From Halococcaceae archaeon (GTDB lineage: Archaea; Halobacteriota; Halobacteria; Halobacteriales; Halalkalicoccaceae): DNA of 7,759 nt. Where the stretch lies: the NCBI GenBank assembly GCA_007129135.1, contig SKWB01000195.1, positions 1 through 7,759 on the forward strand, read 5' to 3'. A program made the position numbers and the translations under genes. Within the stretch, counting starts at the first letter, position 1; every line of letters begins with the position of its first letter. The notes under the pieces were generated by a model. The model had not been told where the DNA came from and did not search any database. It saw only the letters and a program-made list of their open reading frames with translations. This document shows positions 1 through 5,195 of this stretch, piece after piece.

Positions 1-1
1 C

Positions 2-1198
2 ATGTTCAGGACCCTCGACGACCTCGAACCCGGCCAGCGCGTGCTCGTCCGTCTCGACCTCAACTCCCCCGTGGAGGGGGGCGAGGTGCAGGACACCCGC
101 CGGTTCTCGCGCCACGCCGAGACGGTCGCCGAACTGCTCGCGGCGGATCACGCGGTCGCGATCCTCGCCCACCAGGGCCGACCGGGCCGCGACACGTTCG
201 TCCCGCTGGAGCAACACGCCGATATCCTCGCTGGCCACGTCGGTAGTGGTGTCGGCTACGTCGCCGACACCCACGGCGAGGCGGCGCTCGAGGCGATCCG
301 CGAACTGGAGGCTGGAGAGGCGCTCCTCCTCGAGAACGTCCGGATGGTCGAGGACGAACTCGCGGAACGGACGCCGGAGGGACACGCCGAGAGCGAGCTG
401 GTGACCGACCTGGCACCGGCGTTCGACGCCTACGTCAACGACGCCTACTCCGCCGCCCACCGGGGCCACGCCTCGCTCGTCGGCTTCCCACAGGTGCTCC
501 CCGCCTACGCCGGCCGGGTGATGGAGGCGGAGTACGAGGCGAACACCGCGATCCGCACCCGCGAGTTCGGCGGCCACGTCGCGATGGTCCTCGGCGGGAC
601 GAAGGCCGACGACCTGATCGACGTGATGGAGCGGGTCGATCGGGTCGACACCTTTCTGCTGGGTGGGATCGTCGGCGAACTCTTCCTGCGCGCGAGCGGC
701 GCCGACGTGGGCTACGACGTCGAGGGGAGCGACCTCTTCGACGACCAGTGGGCCGAGGGCGAGGGGACGATCCGCGACCTGCTCGACCGCTACGGCGACC
801 GGATCGTGCTCCCCGTCGACCTCGCCTTCGAGGGCGAGGGAGGTGAACGAAGCGAGGTGCTCGTCGCCGACGCCGAAAAGGAGAGATCGTTCCTCGACGT
901 CGGGACGGAGACGGTCTCGGAGTACGCCGAGGCGATCGCGGGCTCCGAGGCGGTCTTCGTGAAGGGCGCGCTCGGCGTCTTCGAGGACGAGCGATTCGCC
1001 GACGGGACCGTGGGCGTGCTCGAGGCGATCGCCGGTACGGACTGTTTCTCGGTCGTCGGCGGCGGCGACACCTCGCGGGCGATCGGGATGTACGGGCTGA
1101 GCGAGGACGACTTCTCGCACGTCTCGATCGCGGGCGGCGCGTACGCGAAGGCGCTCACGGGCGACGAACTCGTCGCGATCGAGGCGCTGGAACGGTAG
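2..1198 (+). CDS. pgk: Phosphoglycerate kinase
   Basis: Phosphoglycerate kinase transfers phosphate between 1,3-bisphosphoglycerate and ADP, giving 3-phosphoglycerate and ATP, in cytoplasmic glycolysis and gluconeogenesis. The 398-residue product has the usual family length and covers both lobes. Visible substrate-site motifs are RLDLN (17-21), RR (33-34), HQGRPG (57-62), ENVR (111-114) and AHRGHAS (152-158). The nucleotide side has GGTK (198-201) and VVGGGDT (351-357). Two details differ from bacterial and eukaryotic enzymes. The position four after K201, a second lysine in yeast PGK, is Leu205. The C-terminal loop, often STGGGA, reads SIAGGA (375-380). I believe both are archaeal variants, but that is from memory. 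The ATG is the second base of the window, so promoter and leader are out of view and an upstream start cannot be excluded. The N-terminus MFRTLDDL already suits the family. The exchanger gene follows after 10 bases. Confidence 0.96.
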   Translation: MFRTLDDLEPGQRVLVRLDLNSPVEGGEVQDTRRFSRHAETVAELLAADHAVAILAHQGRPGRDTFVPLEQHADILAGHVGSGVGYVADTHGEAALEAIRELEAGEALLLENVRMVEDELAERTPEGHAESELVTDLAPAFDAYVNDAYSAAHRGHASLVGFPQVLPAYAGRVMEAEYEANTAIRTREFGGHVAMVLGGTKADDLIDVMERVDRVDTFLLGGIVGELFLRASGADVGYDVEGSDLFDDQWAEGEGTIRDLLDRYGDRIVLPVDLAFEGEGGERSEVLVADAEKERSFLDVGTETVSEYAEAIAGSEAVFVKGALGVFEDERFADGTVGVLEAIAGTDCFSVVGGGDTSRAIGMYGLSEDDFSHVSIAGGAYAKALTGDELVAIEALER

Positions 1199-1208
1199 CC
1201 CGAATCGG

Positions 1209-2144
1209 ATGCTCGGAGGTCTCTGGCTCTCCATCGCCGTCCTGATCGCCGCGGTCGGCGGGCTCTGGATCGGGGCGCGGCTCTTCGTCGACAACGCCGC
1301 CAGCCTCGCCCGCGGGTTCGGTATCTCCGAACTCGTTATCGGACTGACGGTGGTGGCGATCGGGACCTCGCTTCCCGAACTCGTCGTCACGGTCGACGCG
1401 ACGCTCGCGGGCGCGGGTAACGTCGCCGTCGGCAACGTGGTCGGATCGAACCTCTACAACCTCGCGTTCGTCCTCGGGGTCGTGGTGCTGGCCGGGAGCG
1501 TCGCAGTCCCCCGATCGCTCGCCCGCCGTGACGGGCCGATCCTGTTCGCCGCGACGGCGCTCGTCGCGCTCGTCCTCCTCGACCTCCGTCTCGCTCGATT
1601 CGAAGCGACGATCTTGCTCCTCGCGCTGGTCGCCTACCTGCTCACTCTCGCCCGAGCCGGGGGCGAACGGGACGAGGGGCGTCCCGACCCGCCGGCTTCG
1701 GTCGGGTACCGCACCGGTCTCACGCTCTGTTTCGGGCTGGCGCTCGTCGTCGCGAGCGGTCACGTCCTCGTCGAGACCGCGGTGGCGCTCGCACGGGCCG
1801 CCGGCGTCTCCGAATGGGCGATCGGGGTCACGGTCGTCGCCGCGGGGACCTCCACCCCGGAGTTCGCGGTCTCGCTCGTCGCGCTCTCGCAGAGGCGACC
1901 GGGGCTCTCCGTCGGGAACCTGCTCGGGAGCAACGTCTTCAACGCGCTCGGGGTCCTCGGGATCGCGGGGCTCTTCGGGCCGCTCTCCGTCGACCCGGCG
2001 GCGCTCTCCGACCTCGGCTGGCTCCTCGTCGTCACCGGGTTCGTGACCGTCTCGCTCCGGAGCGGCCACCGGCTCTCCCGCGTGGAGGGCGGGCTGCTCG
2101 TCTCCTCGGAGGCTCTCCGGTGGGCGCTCGGCTTCCTCCGGTGA
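1209..2144 (+). CDS. Na+/Ca2+ exchanger family (CaCA) membrane antiporter
   Basis: This 311-residue polytopic membrane protein belongs to the Ca2+/cation antiporter superfamily (YrbG/CaxA/NCX_Mj type), which exchanges Ca2+ for Na+ or H+ across the cell membrane. About ten hydrophobic segments are visible, split by a short charged loop near 150-165. Both diagnostic alpha repeats are present. Alpha-1 has GTSLPE (52-57) and GNVVGSNLYN (75-84). Alpha-2 has GTSTPE (213-218) and GNLLGSNVFN (236-245). By spacing, E57, N84 and E218 correspond to NCX_Mj ion ligands E54, N81 and E213. N245 sits where NCX_Mj has D240; Asn or Asp occurs there in relatives. The second half repeats the first, as expected for the inverted-repeat fold. 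The start lies 10 bases after the pgk stop with no clear Shine-Dalgarno and no T-rich spacer, so co-transcription with pgk is likely. Transported ion and direction are inferred from family only. Confidence 0.93.
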   Translation: MLGGLWLSIAVLIAAVGGLWIGARLFVDNAASLARGFGISELVIGLTVVAIGTSLPELVVTVDATLAGAGNVAVGNVVGSNLYNLAFVLGVVVLAGSVAVPRSLARRDGPILFAATALVALVLLDLRLARFEATILLLALVAYLLTLARAGGERDEGRPDPPASVGYRTGLTLCFGLALVVASGHVLVETAVALARAAGVSEWAIGVTVVAAGTSTPEFAVSLVALSQRRPGLSVGNLLGSNVFNALGVLGIAGLFGPLSVDPAALSDLGWLLVVTGFVTVSLRSGHRLSRVEGGLLVSSEALRWALGFLR

Positions 2145-2203
2145 CAGCTCCCTCCGGAGCCGCCGACCCGCGCCGGTCGAACGCAGACCTCTCCGGATGG
2201 CAA

Positions 2204-2215
2204 CAACGTTTATGC
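2204..2215 (+). promoter_or_regulatory. Core promoter (TATA box) of the coiled-coil gene
   Basis: The string CAACGTTTATGC holds a TTTAT core (2209-2213) centred about 27 bases before the ATG at 2238. That spacing puts transcription start at or next to the ATG, so the mRNA is probably leaderless. The same 12-mer, with one mismatch, occurs at 5115-5126. It is the most A+T-rich stretch in the 93-base gap after the exchanger gene. Confidence 0.6.
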
Positions 2216-2237
2216 CGTCCCGTGGGCTCCCTCCCGT

Positions 2238-3008
2238 ATGACACGGACCGGCAAGGAGGCGGAGACGACCGAGGAACCCGGAGAGACGACGGACGACTCC
2301 GGTACCTGGATCCGTGACGTCGTCGAAACACCCTCCGATCCGAACGCGGCGGTCTACGAGGTGAGGGTCCGTGGCCGGGACGTCGCGGCGCTCGACGTCG
2401 AGGGGACCCTCGGCGAGGCGTCGGACTCGACCGAGATACTCGGCACCGCCGTGAGCGAGCGCGGCGACGAACTCACGGCGCTGCTCGCGACGGCTCTCGA
2501 CCCGGTCACGATCGGCGAACGTTTCGGCTCCGCACGGGCCGTCGAATCGCTCGACGTGGAGGACGTCACCGCGGCGGTGGCGGGTGAGCCGGAGACCCGG
2601 GCGAGCGCCGGGTCGACGTCTTCTCGCGTCCCGTCGCTCTCGGACCTGGAGGCCGCCGTCGCCGACGACGCCGCCGACGACTCCGAAGAGGTCGGTTACG
2701 ACTACCGCGAGACCGCCTCGCCCGACCCCGAGCCGACCGACCTCGAGGAACTGCTCGATGCGTGGGTCGATTCGGAGCCCGAACCCGGCGTCGAGCACCT
2801 GCTCTCGGAACTCCGTGCGGACCACGACGCGCTCTCCCGCCGCGTCGACCGGACCGAACGGCTCTCGCGGCTGACCGTCCGGACGGCGCTCGACGCGCTG
2901 GCCGAACGCGACGACCGGATCGAGGCGCTCGAAACGCGGATCGATCGGCTGGAGGCCCGCCTCGACGGCCGCACGGACGACCCTGCCCCGTCCGACGCCG
3001 ACCGGTAG
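2238..3008 (+). CDS. Acidic haloarchaeal protein of unknown function with C-terminal coiled coil
   Basis: I do not recognise this 256-residue family. There is no signal peptide or membrane segment, so it should be cytoplasmic. Residues 1-25 are a polar Thr/Glu-rich tail. Residues 38-115 look like a small folded domain with alternating hydrophobic positions, starting AAVYEVRVRG (37-46). Residues 118-180 are low-complexity, acidic and probably disordered. Residues about 186-243 form a strong predicted amphipathic helix with Leu, Ile and Val at heptad spacing (for example RIEALETRIDRLEARL, 227-242), so it probably oligomerises or docks on a partner. The last residues are polar. Codon usage matches the neighbours. 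It has its own TATA-like promoter at 2204-2215, and the ATG falls at the expected leaderless distance, which fixes the start. The next gene also has its own promoter, so no functional partner can be read from context. Confidence 0.85.
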   Translation: MTRTGKEAETTEEPGETTDDSGTWIRDVVETPSDPNAAVYEVRVRGRDVAALDVEGTLGEASDSTEILGTAVSERGDELTALLATALDPVTIGERFGSARAVESLDVEDVTAAVAGEPETRASAGSTSSRVPSLSDLEAAVADDAADDSEEVGYDYRETASPDPEPTDLEELLDAWVDSEPEPGVEHLLSELRADHDALSRRVDRTERLSRLTVRTALDALAERDDRIEALETRIDRLEARLDGRTDDPAPSDADR

Positions 3009-3017
3009 GACAAGGAC

Positions 3018-3023
3018 TTTTTT
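3018..3023 (+). promoter_or_regulatory. T6 tract: promoter element of the M29-like gene, possibly also terminator of the gene before
   Basis: Six consecutive T residues lie 10 bases after the stop of the coiled-coil gene and are centred about 25 bases before the ATG at 3045. The distance fits a TATA-type box of a leaderless transcript. T runs also end transcripts in archaea, so this one element may do both jobs in a 36-base gap. Which role dominates is inference. Confidence 0.45.
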
Positions 3024-3044
3024 CCCGCTCGCCCTCTCCCGGGT

Positions 3045-3992
3045 ATGAGTCTCAGATCGGCGGCCGAGACCGCCGTACGTCAGTGTCTGAACCTCGCACC
3101 GGACGAGCGCTGTGTGGTCGTCACCGACGACGACAGGGTCGAGATCGGCGAGGCGCTCTACGAGGTGGCGAGCGGGGTCACCGACGAGACGGTGATCGTT
3201 CGGTACCCACCGGGGCCGCAGCACGGCGCGGAGCCGCCGGAACCCGTGACGGCCGCGATGGCCGAGGCGGACGTCGTGCTCTGTCCGACCTCGAAGAGCC
3301 TGAGTCACACCCGCGCGCGGACCCGCGCGAACGACGCCGGCGCGCGCGTCGCCACGCTCCCCGGGATCACCGAGGAGGTCTTTCTCACGGGGCTGGACGC
3401 CGATTACGAGCGGATCGCCGCCGAGTGCGAGCGGATCGTCGAGCAGGTCGCGGGTGCCGAGGAGATCCGCGTCACCTCGCCGCAGGGCACCGACGTCACG
3501 TTCGGGATCGGCGACAGGGAGTGGCTCTCGGACACCGGCATCGTCCACGAACCGGGCGAGATGTCGAACTTACCGGCAGGCGAGGTGTTCGTGAGCCCCG
3601 AGACGGCGACCGGGACGTACGTGGTCGACGGGACGATGCGCCCGCACGGCCTGCTGGCCGAGGGCCAGGAGATCACGATCGAGGTCGAAGACGGGTACGC
3701 CACCCACATCTCGGATCCGGATGTCGCGGCGGGTTTCGAGGAGGCCGCGGAGTCGGTGGGCGAAGAGGCGTACAACCTCGCCGAACTCGGCATCGGGACG
3801 AACGTCGCCGTCGCCGACCTCGTGGGGAGCGTGCTGCTCGACGAGAAGGCCGGCGGGACGGTCCACATCGCGCTCGGCGACGACGCCGGGATCGGCGGCG
3901 ACACCGAGGCCCCGATCCACCAGGACGGCGTGTTGCGCGAACCGACGGTCTACGCGGATGGAGAGGAAGTGAAACTCCCTCAGGTCGAGTGA
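3045..3992 (+). CDS. M29-type (aminopeptidase T-like) metallohydrolase
   Basis: The 315-residue protein resembles thermophilic aminopeptidases of peptidase family M29 (AmpS/AmpT), metal-dependent enzymes that release N-terminal residues from peptides. The C-terminal half carries the recognisable motifs: NLPAGE (175-180), ELGIGTN (247-253), DEKAGGTVHIALGD (266-279) and HQD (292-294). By spacing, E180, E247, H274, H292 and D294 match the known metal ligands of family M29, and E267 may correspond to the catalytic glutamate. Classical M29 enzymes have about 400 residues, so this is a short form with a reduced N-terminal domain (1-140). Haloarchaeal relatives are usually called leucyl aminopeptidase, but the same fold includes dihydroxypyridine dioxygenase (NicX) and uncharacterised proteins, so peptide substrates are not proven. 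No signal peptide is seen; it is cytoplasmic. A T6 promoter element at the leaderless distance supports the ATG. Confidence 0.87.
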   Translation: MSLRSAAETAVRQCLNLAPDERCVVVTDDDRVEIGEALYEVASGVTDETVIVRYPPGPQHGAEPPEPVTAAMAEADVVLCPTSKSLSHTRARTRANDAGARVATLPGITEEVFLTGLDADYERIAAECERIVEQVAGAEEIRVTSPQGTDVTFGIGDREWLSDTGIVHEPGEMSNLPAGEVFVSPETATGTYVVDGTMRPHGLLAEGQEITIEVEDGYATHISDPDVAAGFEEAAESVGEEAYNLAELGIGTNVAVADLVGSVLLDEKAGGTVHIALGDDAGIGGDTEAPIHQDGVLREPTVYADGEEVKLPQVE

Positions 3993-4130
3993 GTAGGGGC
4001 GATCGACCGTGCGAGGGCAGTGCACGGACTTCCACGGGGTATCGCTCCGGATGGGGAGGAACCGAACTGACGATCCGCGGAGGTGCGAACCTACCGCTGA
4101 GTCGCCCGGCCGACGACACCGCCACCTGAG

Positions 4131-4138
4131 CGTTTATC
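4131..4138 (+). promoter_or_regulatory. TATA box of the MOSC gene
   Basis: CGTTTATC contains the TTTAT core (4133-4137), centred about 27 bases before the ATG at 4162, so the transcript is probably leaderless. The 169-base gap after the M29-like gene shows no other recognisable element and no long T tract. An in-frame ATG at 4009 lies upstream of this box and would not be on the mRNA. Confidence 0.6.
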
Positions 4139-4161
4139 CCTTCCCGGGCGGCATAGGACGT

Positions 4162-4653
4162 ATGACCGGGAGAGGCACCGTCGAACGGGTCTTTACCGCG
4201 CCCGACGCCGAAGCGGAGATGGACGAACGGACCGAGGTCGAGGCGGTCGCGAGGCAGGGGCTTCGGGGTGATCGCTACTTCGGCGGGATCGAGACGGGAA
4301 CCTTCGTCGAGTGGGGCCCGGACGAGGAGCGCCACGACGGGTACGACCTCACGTTGATCGAGCAGGAGGCCCTGACGGCGATCGAGCGCGAGGCGGGGAT
4401 CGAACTCGCGCCGGGAGACCACCGGCGGAACGTCGAAACCCGTGACGTCGCGCTCAACCACCTCGTCGGACGGCGGTTCCGGGTCGGGGAGGCTATCTGT
4501 CGAGGGAACCGACTCTGTGAGCCGTGTAGCCACCTCCAGCGCATCACACGGGACGGCGTGCTGCAGGCGCTCGTTCACCGAGGCGGGCTCCGAGCGGACG
4601 TCCTCGAGGACGGGTCGATCCGCCCCGGAACCGTCGTCGAACCGCTCGAATGA
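4162..4653 (+). CDS. Stand-alone MOSC domain protein
   Basis: The 163-residue product is a single MOSC (molybdenum cofactor sulfurase C-terminal) domain, the module that binds molybdenum cofactor or carries sulfur in Moco sulfurases and related YiiM/YuaD-like enzymes. Visible motifs are GLRGDRYFGG (33-42), the central RRNVETRDVALNHLVGRRF (88-106), which matches the usual R-N-x-x-T-x-G-x-x-L-N-x-L-x-G pattern, and LCEPCSHL (118-125) with the conserved cysteine at C122. Near the end is GLRADVLEDG (142-151) before the closing strand. C119 four residues after N116 gives a C-x-x-C pair. Length equals that of a minimal single-domain member, with no cysteine desulfurase or MOSC_N domain attached. 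The open frame extends upstream to 4009, but those 51 codons are basic and unlike MOSC, and the TATA box at 4131-4138 places the start at 4162. No Moco biosynthesis gene is nearby, so substrate and partner are unknown. Confidence 0.92.
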   Translation: MTGRGTVERVFTAPDAEAEMDERTEVEAVARQGLRGDRYFGGIETGTFVEWGPDEERHDGYDLTLIEQEALTAIEREAGIELAPGDHRRNVETRDVALNHLVGRRFRVGEAICRGNRLCEPCSHLQRITRDGVLQALVHRGGLRADVLEDGSIRPGTVVEPLE

Positions 4654-5114
4654 GGAACACCCGTGCGTTCGGAGACGGTTCGCGTTCCCGCTCGCCACTA
4701 TCACCGTCTCGTTCGGATTTCTCGTTCCGCATCCGCTGATCTATCTGTGGATATAGTCGTCGGGATCGATGCGTTCACAGCCCTACAGAACGGCTGACTC
4801 GGTCCCGTGTCGTTGGACACTCCCGTGGAATTCTACGACTCCCTCAAGGGGACGAAGAGCACAGGCCTACGCCAGCGTAGTCCGGAGGTTTCACCGAGGT
4901 CGTCGACGTGTTCGATGCCGAGTACGACCGAACTAGACTCTCGTGAACCCCTCCGGAGGCCAACCCGTGGCCGCGCTCGTCGGGGGCCACCAACGATACG
5001 TTTCGACGATGCTCTCGAGCCGAACGGGACACATACCAGCCCGAGGCGACGTCAGACCGGCGAGGGACACGAACGGTAGGAGAGCCGCGCAGAGAGCTGT
5101 TTGTAGGAGAATGA
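4654..5114 (+). other. Gene-poor interval of about 460 bases with possible gene debris
   Basis: No convincing intact gene, tRNA or insertion sequence lies here. An 8-base inverted repeat, GAGACGGT (4672-4679) and ACCGTCTC (4703-4710), sits 18 bases after the MOSC stop with a 23-base loop; no T run directly follows it, so a terminator role is doubtful. Open frames at 4769-4936 and 4807-5079 encode Arg- and Ser-rich peptides unlike haloarchaeal proteins. Two short segments do have haloarchaeal-like acidic coding character in different frames: TPVEFYDSLKGTK around 4816-4854 and GGFTEVVDVFDAEYDR at 4884-4931. They could be pieces of a decayed gene, but I cannot name it. Confidence 0.5.
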
Positions 5115-5126
5115 CAACGATTATGC
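5115..5126 (+). promoter_or_regulatory. Core promoter of the Ig-repeat/RND transporter operon
   Basis: CAACGATTATGC matches the promoter 12-mer at 2204-2215 at 11 of 12 positions. Its TTAT core predicts transcription start near 5149. That is five bases before an ATG at 5154 and about 43 bases before the likely GTG start at 5192. If correct, the in-frame ATGs at 5111 and 5123 are not transcribed. Confidence 0.5.
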
Positions 5127-5153
5127 GGCCGGGGCCGTCATACACGGAAAACG

Positions 5154-5195
5154 ATGGCTCTCCAGTTCGTCCCCGCCGGTCGGGTGGTCGTGTGA
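5154..5195 (+). CDS. Possible 13-codon leader ORF overlapping the start of the next gene
   Basis: The first ATG after the predicted transcription start opens a 13-residue frame, MALQFVPAGRVVV. Its TGA stop (5193-5195) overlaps the GTG at 5192-5194 in a GTGA junction. This is the same arrangement as between the next two genes at 7108-7111. It could be a translated leader that couples initiation to the secreted-protein gene. Alternatively it could be chance, or the true N-terminus shifted by one base through a frameshift or sequencing error. Confidence 0.3.
   Translation: MALQFVPAGRVVV

Noticed and set aside
1155..3548. A 797-codon open frame on the minus strand
   Set aside because: It lies antisense to the end of pgk, the exchanger, the coiled-coil gene and the M29-like gene. 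The product is Arg/Asp/Gly/Pro-rich low-complexity sequence, as expected from the complement of acidic high-GC genes, where stops are rare. It shows no domain or promoter.
2762..4129. A 455-codon + strand frame across the coiled-coil and M29-like genes
   Set aside because: It runs out of frame with two well-supported genes, is extremely Arg-rich, and crosses their boundaries including the T6 promoter element.
4009..4161. N-terminal extension of the MOSC protein from an upstream in-frame ATG
   Set aside because: The 51 added residues are basic and Cys/Arg-rich, do not resemble MOSC sequence, and lie upstream of a TATA box spaced for a start at 4162.
4672..4710. Inverted repeat GAGACGGT/ACCGTCTC as a transcription terminator
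   Set aside because: The stem is only 8 bases with a 23-base loop and no T run directly after it. In such GC-rich sequence this can occur by chance, and archaeal termination relies on T tracts rather than hairpins.
4943..5110. Longer N-terminus for the secreted protein starting at 4943
   Set aside because: The 56 extra residues are basic and lack haloarchaeal composition, and the start is upstream of the predicted promoter. It would place the signal peptide over 80 residues from the N-terminus.
4654..5110. A tRNA or other structured RNA gene in the gene-poor interval
   Set aside because: I found no T-loop GTTCRANNC motif paired with an acceptor stem, and no cloverleaf spacing; the GTTCGGATTT near 4711 does not fit.
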